From Bacteroidales bacterium (GTDB lineage: Bacteria; Bacteroidota; Bacteroidia; Bacteroidales; UBA3824), in the NCBI GenBank assembly GCA_017530465.1, contig JAFXMJ010000282.1:1-7047 (forward strand): DNA of 7,047 nt, in the 5' to 3' direction. Made by a program: the position numbers and the translations under genes. Positions 1 to 6,567 of the stretch are shown one piece after another (position 1 is the first letter of the stretch; the number at the start of each line of letters is the position of its first letter). The notes beneath the pieces are model-generated. The model was given only the letters and a program-made list of their open reading frames with translations, made no database searches and was not told the DNA's origin.

Positions 1-420
1 CATCGGGACGGTGCTTTCGATGTTGCCCTCTTGTACGTATCCATTCCAAAAGTAGCCCGAATTGTTCCAGACAAGGTTGATGAAAGGCAGCATTACGTGT
101 GGGGTTTTTTGCCCTGAATTGCCAATTGGTCTGCCGTCTTCAAATATTTCTGTGCCGCACTCGAAGGCGTGCTCCTGCTTGTGGCACGTGGCGCAACTCA
201 TCGGGCGTTCTGGGTCGCCAGAGAGTCGTCCGTCATAAAAAAGGAAACGCCCAAGCCTCACGCCGTCAACCGTCATGGGGTTGTCCGGCGGGATGTTGAG
301 CGAATCGGGAAACATTGGCACTCCGATGTCGTATGGCACAGGCTCATACGTTATCTCTGGCATTTTGGTGGCGCAGGAGACGAGGAGCGTCAATGATATT
401 AATAATATTTTGTTTTTCAA
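1..420 (-). CDS. Di-haem cytochrome c peroxidase family lipoprotein (3' part outside window)
   Basis: This is the N-terminal 140 codons of a bacterial di-haem cytochrome c peroxidase (CCP/MauG) family protein, which in characterised members reduces hydrogen peroxide in the periplasm with electrons from small carriers. Residues 1-16 form a short lipoprotein signal ending in LLVSC, so Cys16 is the likely lipid-anchored residue. The family block LGRFLFYDGRLSG is at residues 56-68. The first c-type haem site CATCH is at 76-80, followed by KQEHAF. The later GNSGQKTPHVML and FWNGYV segments match the usual TPsLlNvayn...fFWDGra pattern. The second haem motif would lie beyond the left edge. No ATG fits: the frame is open only from about 444 and the sole start codon before the signal peptide is TTG at 418-420, so the start is inferred. 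It lies 16 bases after the DJ-1-family gene and is probably in its operon. The family call is firm; substrate and true start are less so. Confidence 0.85.
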   Translation of the reverse strand, partial: MKNKILLISLTLLVSCATKMPEITYEPVPYDIGVPMFPDSLNIPPDNPMTVDGVRLGRFLFYDGRLSGDPERPMSCATCHKQEHAFECGTEIFEDGRPIGNSGQKTPHVMLPFINLVWNNSGYFWNGYVQEGNIESTVPM

Positions 421-436
421 TTGATTACGTTGAAAT

Positions 437-994
437 TTAGAATTTCAATTCCATTCCTTTCTTGATTTTGGCAACGGCGGCATCGCCTGCGAGTTCTTGT
501 GCGAGAGCAATGGCGAAGTCCTGTGAATGTCCCGCGCCAATTGCCGTCCAGAGGTTGCCGTCGTGTTCGTAGGGCTTGCCGGTGTATTGGTACTTGGCTG
601 ACATTTCGTCGGCGCAGCAGGAATGTGAGGTCACGGTCTTGCCAAATGCGATGGAGTTTTTGAGCAGCACTGTGGGTGCGCCGCAGATGGCAGCGAGCAT
701 TTTGCCCGATTCGTATTGCTGTTTTGCAACGGCTCCCACCTTGGGGCTGTTGCCGAGGTTTTCGTAGCCAGGATAGCCGCCGGGCAGGTAGATGAGGTCG
801 GCGTCAGAGAAGTCGGCGTCTGACCATGAGAGGTCGGCGGCGATTGTGGTATGGTTGGAAGAGGTTACAAAAAGGCTTTCTTCGTCAAGCGATACTGTCT
901 TGACATCGATGCCGCCACGGCGGAATACGTCCACCGGTGCCATCGCCTCGATAAGTTCAAAGCCTTCGGCAAGGATTATGTATGCTTTTTTCAT
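437..994 (-). CDS. DJ-1/PfpI family protein (DJ-1/YajL-like)
   Basis: A complete 185-residue protein of normal size for the DJ-1/ThiJ/YajL group of single-domain cytoplasmic proteins. The N-terminus ILAEGFELIEAMAPVDVFRR is close to the family consensus. Glu16 aligns with Glu18 of human DJ-1, the residue that lowers the pKa of the reactive cysteine. LPGGYPG is at 70-76. The nucleophile elbow AAICGAP puts the reactive Cys at 104 (Cys106 in DJ-1), and His124 in TSHS aligns with DJ-1 His126. Members are linked to oxidative stress protection and to glyoxalase or disputed deglycase activity; which applies here cannot be read from sequence. Two extra adjacent cysteines (126-127) follow the histidine. 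The ATG at 992-994 is a clear start with an A-rich leader. The cytochrome c peroxidase gene follows after 16 bases, suggesting a shared transcript and a peroxide or carbonyl stress role. Confidence 0.93.
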   Translation of the reverse strand: MKKAYIILAEGFELIEAMAPVDVFRRGGIDVKTVSLDEESLFVTSSNHTTIAADLSWSDADFSDADLIYLPGGYPGYENLGNSPKVGAVAKQQYESGKMLAAICGAPTVLLKNSIAFGKTVTSHSCCADEMSAKYQYTGKPYEHDGNLWTAIGAGHSQDFAIALAQELAGDAAVAKIKKGMELKF

Positions 995-1025
995 TTGATG
1001 ATTTATTGATTTGATGATTTGTTGG
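994..1025. repeat. Two tandem 16-base repeats in the leader of the DJ-1-family gene
   Basis: TTTGATGATTTATTGA (994-1009) is followed directly by TTTGATGATTTGTTGG (1010-1025), 14 of 16 bases identical. On the coding strand this gives an A/C/T-rich, almost G-free leader ending at the ATG (AAATCATCAAATG). Such a leader has little pairing potential and may simply be an unstructured ribosome entry region. A recent slippage duplication is an equally simple explanation. Confidence 0.6.
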
Positions 1026-1051
1026 TTCGCTTTTGTGCATTGTTATAATGT

Positions 1052-1078
1052 GCATTATGCATTGAGCATTATGCATTG
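1052..1078. repeat. Two exact 13-base direct repeats abutting the stop codon of the upstream gene
   Basis: GCATTATGCATTG occurs at 1052-1064 and again at 1066-1078, separated by one A, giving a 14-base period. Each copy holds the odd-centred palindrome GCATTATGC. A related degenerate piece (TGCATTGTTATAATGTGCA) lies just to the left at about 1037-1055. The second copy ends exactly at the TGA stop codon (1079-1081) of the minus-strand thioredoxin-like gene. The array fills much of the 84-base spacer before the DJ-1-family gene, where no TAnnTTTG promoter is visible. It could be an operator or a low-complexity intergenic repeat. Confidence 0.65.
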
Positions 1079-2437
1079 TCATTCGCTCATCCGCCGTGCG
1101 ATTTCTTCGATTTGGTCTTCGCCGATGCATTTTTGGACGATGCGTTTGTTGGTGTCGATGATGTACATCAGTGGTGTGGATACTACGTAATAATATTCGC
1201 GGTACATGGTGTTGCCCTCGGAAGTGTCGCAGACGTCAGTCCAGGGGAATGCTTTTTTGACGGCGTTGGCGTGGAGGGTCTCGAAGCTGTGCTTGTCGTT
1301 ATTGACAGAGATGACGCGGATGTTATTTTTCACGAGGCCGTCGTAAACTTCCATCAGGGCTTTTTCGGCGGCGTCGCAGTGTCCGCAACCGTTGCTCCAG
1401 AATAGCAGGAATATCGTGCCGTCGTGCGAACTAAGTACGTCTATAGAATCACCTTCTATTGTATTGCGCATACGTATCGGGTGAGCCATGCTGCCTACCA
1501 TTGAGGATGCAAATATGTCGCGCTGCTGCTGTATCATCTTGCGGCTTTCGTCGTTGAGTTCGGGGTCGTTGAGGAAGTATTGGTCGGCGAGGTGCACGAA
1601 TACTTCGTTGATGCCCGTCTTGAAGAAAGTGCGGTAGAAGTTGAGCAGGAAGCTGGATATGTAACGGTACATGTCGTCGTCGGCTTTTGCCATTGCAATG
1701 AGCTTGTCGGATTCGGCGATGGCCTGGTACGTATTGTACTCGATGGAGCGCGATATGTGCTTGTAAACAGATTTGATGAGGAATGGCGACCTTATCAAAC
1801 CTTTTTGCGCAAAGTTGATGTGTGAGTACATCTTTTCAAGCGGCTGTTCGTATGCGTCCATGCAGTCGAGCATATCGGCGAGGAAGTTGCCCTTGTTGGC
1901 TTGTATTGTCTTCTGTGTGAAGTCTTGGATGTATTCGCTGATGCGGTCTTCCTGCGCCTTGTATTCTTCTGCCTTGGCGGAGTCGGCTTTGCGCCCGCCG
2001 GTGGTGTCGAGAGCCTTGCGGCGCAGGGTGTCAAGCTTGGCGCGTTGCCGGTTGAAGTCGGTCATTGTGCGCTGGTAGTCGAAGAATCGCGAATTGAGTT
2101 CCGAGTCCGACACCTTCATAGTCTGCTGTATGTCGTTGACATCGCACTTGAAGGTCATAAACTGGTTGTCGTGGTCCACCAATATCTCAAACGAGGTGCC
2201 GCTGTCGTTGAGTATTATAGAGTAGATGCCGGGGTACAGTTCGCCCTCTCCCTCAAACCATACCGTGTTGCCTTTTTGCTGCGCCGAGTCGATGTCGAGG
2301 TACTGCTTGTCCTCGAAGAAGTGGGTGAGGCGCACCTTCTGCGGCGTGTAGTGCGAGAATTTCATGGTCAGCTTGAAATCCTGCGCCGCCGCCATCATTG
2401 GCAACATCAACGTCAATATCCACAAAAATTTTTTCAT
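1079..2437 (-). CDS. Exported TlpA-like thioredoxin-fold protein with DUF4369-like N-terminal part (smaller paralogue)
   Basis: A 452-residue exported protein. Residues 1-19 are a signal peptide (MKKFLWILTLMLPMMAAAQ) with likely cleavage after the Ala run; there is no lipobox cysteine, so it should be soluble in the periplasm. Residues about 20-110 are beta-rich and resemble the DUF4369-type domain found in front of many Bacteroidota TlpA-like proteins. A charged helical region follows (about 115-340). The C-terminal thioredoxin fold carries FWSNGCGHCD with the redox pair Cys351/Cys354 and the cis-proline motif STP at Pro422. Thioredoxin folds of this class reduce or isomerise disulfides in exported proteins or act in cytochrome maturation; the partner here is unknown. 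The start lies 3 bases after the stop of its larger paralogue, so the two are co-transcribed. Family assignment is strong, and the DUF label for the N-terminal part is from memory of the family rather than a search. Confidence 0.88.
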   Translation of the reverse strand: MKKFLWILTLMLPMMAAAQDFKLTMKFSHYTPQKVRLTHFFEDKQYLDIDSAQQKGNTVWFEGEGELYPGIYSIILNDSGTSFEILVDHDNQFMTFKCDVNDIQQTMKVSDSELNSRFFDYQRTMTDFNRQRAKLDTLRRKALDTTGGRKADSAKAEEYKAQEDRISEYIQDFTQKTIQANKGNFLADMLDCMDAYEQPLEKMYSHINFAQKGLIRSPFLIKSVYKHISRSIEYNTYQAIAESDKLIAMAKADDDMYRYISSFLLNFYRTFFKTGINEVFVHLADQYFLNDPELNDESRKMIQQQRDIFASSMVGSMAHPIRMRNTIEGDSIDVLSSHDGTIFLLFWSNGCGHCDAAEKALMEVYDGLVKNNIRVISVNNDKHSFETLHANAVKKAFPWTDVCDTSEGNTMYREYYYVVSTPLMYIIDTNKRIVQKCIGEDQIEEIARRMSE

Positions 2438-2440
2438 AGT

Positions 2441-4027
2441 TTACTTTCCTTTTTGTTTTTCCTCCGCTTCGTCGAGGTATTTCATCAATTCGTACATCTG
2501 ATGGAACGAAATACGCTTGGCGATGATTTCGTTTTTGCTGTCGAGGAGGTAGAATGTGGGTGTGCTATTGACGTCGAAATTGTCACGGTACTGGTCAAAC
2601 GGGTTGAAGAGGTTGTACCAGCCCGATGCGAACATCTTCTGCTTTTCCACAAAGTCAAACCACTTGTTCATGTGCCTGTGGAGGTCGCCGAAATTATCGA
2701 CGCTCCTGTTCATATAGATAGCAAACACTTTGCAGCCGATTGTATTGAGGGTGTCCTTGTAGAATGAGAACAGCTTTGGCATCTCTTCCTTGCAGTGGCT
2801 GCAATCGGGCTCCCAAAATACCACCATCTTGTATTTGGCGGGGATGCTATGCACCGACAGGTCGGTACGTCCGAAGTGGTTGATGAGGTCGTTGAGTATT
2901 CTTACAACGTCGTTGCGGCGTGCCTCGAAGTCGGGTTTGGCTTTTTCGATTGGCACTCCTTCGTCTTTCATCTTGTCGATGAACGGACGCAATGCCTCTA
3001 TCCTTACGGTGTCGTTGGGCAGCTGGCGCATCAGCAGGTCTTTGGAGGGATGTCCTACGAGGCAGTTTTCCCTCTTGGTGATTTTTTTCTTGATTTCGGT
3101 CTTGAAAGAGTCCGATTCCCATTTGGCGTCCTTGCAGTATATCTCGGCGAGTTCCACATAGACGTTTTCTGCGTACATGTTTTCGTCTTTTGCGTATTTG
3201 TTGTAGAGGAATACGAGCATGAAGCGGAATAGTTCGTCGTTGCCGCGAGTCTGGTTGATGAGCCATTTGGTCTCCTTGATGAGCGAGTCGGGCATCTGCA
3301 TGCAGAGGTTGTTGATGTATTTTTCTATTTTGGGCTGATAGATTGGGGTGCGTATCAGCGGCGGGTAGTTGAGCGGGAAGTTGTCGAAGAAGTGCGCCTT
3401 GTAATAATAAAAGCGGTCTGTCTGGTCTGTGATGGACTCAGGCACTTCGACCTCGCGTGTTGCGGTCAGGAATTTGGAGAAAAAATGGTCGGGGTATTGC
3501 GTTATTTGCTTTTTGTATTCGTCTTCCACACGCGGGCCTATAGTCTTCATCTTCTCCTTGATTTCGTTCTCCTTGGCCTCGTTGCCTTTTACTTTTTCGA
3601 GCTGCTCGTTGAGTGCGGAGTATTCTTTTTGCGCTTCGCCAAGCATTACCTGATAGTCGTGAAACCTCTGGTTTTCGATGCTGCCCGTTATCTTCATGTT
3701 TTTGAGGAACTCCGACGGCACGGTGTCGTTTTCTATCGAGAAATGCTGGTTGCCGTCGATGAGGATGTCGAAATAATTGCGGCTTGGCAGAAAGATGAAG
3801 TACATTCCGACAGGCAGTTTTTCTTTGCCACGGAATACGCCTTCGCACTTATTGTCGAGCACCACGGTGTCGTCGGGAATCAGTCGGTTGGAGACGCTGA
3901 AATGATGCCCGAGGATGACGGTGTCGTTGGGGATGTTGTGGATTTTCACTTTGATTTCGTATCCTTGTGCCGATGCTATTCCTGTCAGGATGGCAGACAC
4001 AAGCAACAGAAGCATTAATTTTTTCAT
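2441..4027 (-). CDS. Exported TlpA-like thioredoxin-fold protein with DUF4369-like N-terminal part (larger paralogue)
   Basis: A 528-residue exported protein, first gene of the thioredoxin-like pair. Residues 1-20 form a signal peptide ending ASAQ with no lipobox cysteine. The beta-rich N-terminal part (about 21-115, YEIKVKIHNIPNDTVILGHH onward) is DUF4369-like. A strongly charged Glu/Lys helical stretch at about 130-180 may be a coiled coil. A long helical middle follows, with the pattern FMLVFLYNKYAK...VYVELAEIYCKD that has a shorter counterpart in the neighbour (FLLNFYRTFF...VFVHLADQYFLND). The C-terminal thioredoxin fold has VVFWEPDCSHCKEEMPKL, redox Cys409/Cys412, and cis-Pro490 in STPTFYLLD. 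It is likely periplasmic and involved in thiol-disulfide exchange; the substrate is not evident. It has its own candidate promoter at 4069-4076, and the downstream paralogue begins 3 bases after its stop. The two proteins look like an old tandem duplication, since similarity is clear only at motifs. Confidence 0.88.
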   Translation of the reverse strand: MKKLMLLLLVSAILTGIASAQGYEIKVKIHNIPNDTVILGHHFSVSNRLIPDDTVVLDNKCEGVFRGKEKLPVGMYFIFLPSRNYFDILIDGNQHFSIENDTVPSEFLKNMKITGSIENQRFHDYQVMLGEAQKEYSALNEQLEKVKGNEAKENEIKEKMKTIGPRVEDEYKKQITQYPDHFFSKFLTATREVEVPESITDQTDRFYYYKAHFFDNFPLNYPPLIRTPIYQPKIEKYINNLCMQMPDSLIKETKWLINQTRGNDELFRFMLVFLYNKYAKDENMYAENVYVELAEIYCKDAKWESDSFKTEIKKKITKRENCLVGHPSKDLLMRQLPNDTVRIEALRPFIDKMKDEGVPIEKAKPDFEARRNDVVRILNDLINHFGRTDLSVHSIPAKYKMVVFWEPDCSHCKEEMPKLFSFYKDTLNTIGCKVFAIYMNRSVDNFGDLHRHMNKWFDFVEKQKMFASGWYNLFNPFDQYRDNFDVNSTPTFYLLDSKNEIIAKRISFHQMYELMKYLDEAEEKQKGK

Positions 4028-4068
4028 TTTTCTGATTTTATGTTTGTTGTTTTTTGATTTGTCGTATG

Positions 4069-4076
4069 CAAATTTA
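4069..4076 (-). promoter_or_regulatory. Candidate Bacteroidota -7 promoter element for the thioredoxin-like pair
   Basis: On the minus strand the sequence reads TAAATTTG, an exact match to the Bacteroidota -7 consensus TAnnTTTG, ending 42 bases before the ATG at 4027. A clear -33 TTG at the usual distance is not obvious; TTG-containing pieces lie nearer and farther upstream. Transcription from here would give an A-rich leader of about 35 bases. Confidence 0.5.
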
Positions 4077-4098
4077 ACGCAAAATGCAATACTATATT

Positions 4099-4140
4099 AA
4101 GGTGTTTGCAATATTTAGTAAGGTATTAACAATATTTAGG
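4099..4140. repeat. 21-base tandem repeat (two copies) between the phosphatase and thioredoxin-like genes
   Basis: Two 21-base units lie head to tail at 4099-4119 and 4120-4140, with 17 of 21 positions the same. Each begins AAGGT and contains the exactly conserved core CAATATTTAG (4109-4118 and 4130-4139). Units sit two helical turns apart and immediately upstream of the promoter candidate at 4069-4076, a layout that suits a pair of regulator sites on one DNA face. They also fall inside a 22-codon frame that overlaps the phosphatase stop codon, where the 21-base unit equals seven codons. Confidence 0.65.
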
Positions 4141-4156
4141 AATGTTGAGCCGTCTT

Positions 4157-6445
4157 TCATATCCTCACCCCCACTAATATCTGGTCGTCTATCTGGGCTT
4201 CCTGCGAGCCGTCGGGGTGCTGCCGCCATTGTTCGAGGGTGGTTTCGATGATGGAGCGTTGCTCTGCAAATGGCTTGGTTGCAATGCTTTCCAAGAGATT
4301 GCGCAGACGCTGCGAGCTGAATTTAGGCTTGTTGTCGCCGCCGCCAAACTGATTGGCGATGCCGTCGGACGCCATATATAAAGTGTCGCCCGGCTGTACC
4401 CTTATGATTGTATTGGTGAAATGCCTGTCGCTCTTGATGTAGGAGCCTACGGGCATCTTGTCGGGCTTGTATTCCGAGAGTTCGCCGTCGCGCACGAGCC
4501 ACAGCGGGCGGTTGGCGCCTGAATATTGTATTTCCATTGTTGATGGGTCGATGATGCAGAACGCCATGTCGATGCCGTCTTCGGTCTCGCGCTGCGGGCC
4601 CGACTGCCTCAATGCGGCGATTATCTTTTCGCGGAGTTCTTCAAGCACCGATGCGGCTGTCATGTCTGCGCCCTCGATATCCTTCTGCGCGGTGATGTCG
4701 TTGAGAGTGGAGACCCCGAGCATGCTCATGAACGCGCCCGGCACGCCGTGTCCTGTACAGTCGGCTGCGGTGAGGAGTTTGTAACGTCCAGCCTGTGTCG
4801 CCCAGTAGAAGTCGCCCGACACGATGTTCAATGGTTTCCAATATACCATGCACTCGCCAAATATCTTGTGCATCATCTCCTCCGATGGCACCGACGCGGT
4901 CTGTATGCGGTGCGCGTACCGTATCGACGCCGTGATGCGTGAATTGGCGTCGGCGAGCTGCGTCTTCTGCGCCTCTATTTCGTCGCGCTGTGCAAGGATT
5001 TCGTCGCGCTGTGATTCTATTTTGCGGTTTTGGGCTTGCAGTTCCTCGTTTTTTTGGAGAATTTCGGCTTTCTGCTTAGCCAATAGCTCGTTGTTGCGGC
5101 GTTTGCGCTTGAGGCTTTGCCAAATCACCACCACGAGTATGGCTGCAAGCACGATGCATATTATAAATATGATTGCGGTTGTACGTTGTTTCCTGATTTG
5201 TTCTTTTTGGTTGGCCTCCTCCTGACGCTCCTTGTCTTCCTGGCTGCGGAGAATTTCGCTGTATTCTGCCTCGGCGGATGCTTTAATGGACTTGACTGCA
5301 AATTCGCGGTTGTAGGTGCTCTCTTCCACTACCTTGAATTTTTCGGAATATATCACGGCGTCCTTGTAGTTGCCCGATTGGCGCATTGTCCATATCATCG
5401 ACCTGTACAGAAATGCCCTGTAACGTGCATAGTCTGTACCCGAGGTGTCAAATTTTACTTCGAGTTTTTTGAGCATTTTGATGGCTTCGGCATGTTTGCC
5501 GTCCATTGTGAGGAGGTTGGCTTTTGTGATGTCTGCCACGATATGCTCTTTGCCAGGATTAAGCTCCATACGGCTGGCTTCTGTGAGCTTGTAATAATAA
5601 TGCGCCGAATCTTTCGCCATTTTATATAGGTGTGGAATGTCGGTGGTGTAGATGCTCACGTACATCAGCATCAGCTGTTCGTAGCATCCTTGCATCATCC
5701 TCTTGTCGCCCGCCTTTCGTGATAGGGTGAGCGATGTCTTCATCAGTGCGATGCCTGATTTGAGTAGCTCGAGCGAGTCGAGGTCGAGGAATTGCATGTA
5801 GTCCGACTTGCCGGCGTTGTAAAAATCGAGGGCGAGCGATTTGGCGTCTTTAGACACGGAATCGAGCTTGAATGCGTTGTCGAAGTACGATTTGGCGGTC
5901 TTGTAAAGGTGGAAGTTAAGGCACTGCCGTCCGAGGTTGCGATATACATCGGTGATTTTGAGCGTGTCGCCTATCTCGATGTAGATGTGCAGCGCGTTGT
6001 TGAAACATTCCGACGCCCTGTTGTAATCGTTGGTGCGGGTGAGCATCACCGCCATCTCATTGTAACAATTTGCCATGTACTTGCGGTTGCAGGCTTGTTC
6101 GGCGGTTTTGAGTGCCTGTTCGTATGAGGAAATTGCGCTCTCGTATTCATAAAGCCGTCCGTATGCGTATCCACGGTTCATAAGTGCGCGGGTGATGAAG
6201 AGGAGGTTGTCGAGCTTTTTTGCCAGATGCAGTTGTCGTTCTGTGTAGTATAATAATGTGTCGGGGTTGGTCTGCTTGCGGATGAACTCTTCCAACGTCC
6301 TGTATTTGCCGTCTTCGTCGGGCATAGCGATGATGTCCGCGCCGCTTAGCACCTGTCTGTCGTTCTGCGCATATAGCCGTAATGGCAGGAGTGCGGCGAG
6401 GATTGTTGCCAATGTCAACGTTAATATTGTCAGCTGTTTAGTCAT
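4157..6445 (-). CDS. Membrane sensor: periplasmic TPR domain, one transmembrane helix, coiled coil and SpoIIE/PP2C-type phosphatase
   Basis: A 762-residue signalling protein. Residues 1-26 are a signal peptide (cleavage near LYA/Q). Residues about 30-390 are helical tetratricopeptide-like repeats, for example NRGYAYGRLYEYESAISSYE and NLGRQCLNFHLYKTAKSYFD. One transmembrane helix lies at about 422-442, followed by the basic stop-transfer KRKRR. A heptad-rich coiled coil (about 450-510) with QRDEI repeats takes the place of a HAMP domain and leads to ITASIRYAHRIQTAS and the phosphatase domain. Metal-binding motifs are present: SGDFYW (Asp545), AADCTGHGVPGAFM (Asp562, Gly-His-Gly 565-567), ASDG (Asp694) and the C-terminal DD pair (753-754), so the enzyme should be active. 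It likely dephosphorylates a Ser/Thr-phosphorylated protein, such as an anti-sigma-factor antagonist, in response to a periplasmic cue; no partner gene is adjacent. I chose ATG 6443-6445; an in-frame TTG three codons upstream (6452-6454) is less likely. It is divergent from the plus-strand gene at 6568. Confidence 0.92.
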   Translation of the reverse strand: MTKQLTILTLTLATILAALLPLRLYAQNDRQVLSGADIIAMPDEDGKYRTLEEFIRKQTNPDTLLYYTERQLHLAKKLDNLLFITRALMNRGYAYGRLYEYESAISSYEQALKTAEQACNRKYMANCYNEMAVMLTRTNDYNRASECFNNALHIYIEIGDTLKITDVYRNLGRQCLNFHLYKTAKSYFDNAFKLDSVSKDAKSLALDFYNAGKSDYMQFLDLDSLELLKSGIALMKTSLTLSRKAGDKRMMQGCYEQLMLMYVSIYTTDIPHLYKMAKDSAHYYYKLTEASRMELNPGKEHIVADITKANLLTMDGKHAEAIKMLKKLEVKFDTSGTDYARYRAFLYRSMIWTMRQSGNYKDAVIYSEKFKVVEESTYNREFAVKSIKASAEAEYSEILRSQEDKERQEEANQKEQIRKQRTTAIIFIICIVLAAILVVVIWQSLKRKRRNNELLAKQKAEILQKNEELQAQNRKIESQRDEILAQRDEIEAQKTQLADANSRITASIRYAHRIQTASVPSEEMMHKIFGECMVYWKPLNIVSGDFYWATQAGRYKLLTAADCTGHGVPGAFMSMLGVSTLNDITAQKDIEGADMTAASVLEELREKIIAALRQSGPQRETEDGIDMAFCIIDPSTMEIQYSGANRPLWLVRDGELSEYKPDKMPVGSYIKSDRHFTNTIIRVQPGDTLYMASDGIANQFGGGDNKPKFSSQRLRNLLESIATKPFAEQRSIIETTLEQWRQHPDGSQEAQIDDQILVGVRI
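4977..5013. repeat. 16-base exact repeat with 21-base period inside the coiled-coil coding region
   Basis: ATTTCGTCGCGCTGTG occurs at 4977-4992 and 4998-5013. The 21-base offset equals seven codons, so on the minus strand it encodes successive heptads ending in QRDEI within the linker between membrane helix and phosphatase. Exact identity in DNA, not just protein, points to a fairly recent heptad duplication that keeps coiled-coil phase. Confidence 0.75.
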
Positions 6446-6498
6446 AATAGGCAATTAATTCACAAAATTGATAATTTTTTTTGAAAAATAAGACATTT

Positions 6499-6535
6499 TT
6501 TGTGAGAAATTTCTAAAAAAACTTTCGTACATTTG
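6499..6535 (+). promoter_or_regulatory. Candidate Bacteroidota promoter for the plus-strand gene
   Basis: TACATTTG at 6528-6535 matches the -7 consensus TAnnTTTG exactly. A TTTG at 6499-6502 could serve as the -33 element, though the 25-base gap is longer than the usual roughly 19-21. Transcription would begin near 6541, leaving an A-rich leader of about 27 bases before the ATG at 6568. The -7 element is convincing; the -33 element is tentative. Confidence 0.55.
6505..6514. promoter_or_regulatory. Perfect 10-base palindrome in the divergent spacer (possible operator)
   Basis: AGAAATTTCT is a perfect inverted repeat lying between the -33 and -7 candidates of the plus-strand promoter and about 60 bases upstream of the phosphatase start. 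That is a typical place for a dimeric repressor site that could affect both divergent genes. The spacer is very AT-rich, so a chance palindrome is quite possible. Confidence 0.25.
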
Positions 6536-6567
6536 CGACATATAATCATCAACATAAACATTAAAAA

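Noticed and set aside
1901..2767. 288-codon plus-strand open frame
   Set aside because: It is antisense to both thioredoxin-like genes, spans their junction, has an odd Val/Leu/Phe/Val-rich composition and no motif; it is a shadow of the real minus-strand codons.
3392..4018. 208-codon plus-strand open frame
   Set aside because: It lies wholly opposite the 528-residue thioredoxin-like gene, whose signal peptide, CXXC and cis-proline support the minus strand.
4028..4156. Terminator hairpin after the phosphatase gene
   Set aside because: No GC-rich inverted repeat followed by a T-run is visible on the minus strand in this spacer.
5117..5629. 170-codon plus-strand open frame
   Set aside because: Antisense to the TPR/transmembrane part of the phosphatase gene; no recognisable domain.
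6446..6454. In-frame TTG start for the phosphatase three codons upstream
   Set aside because: The ATG at 6443-6445 gives a normal signal peptide start (MTKQLTIL) and is preferred; the TTG adds nothing recognisable.
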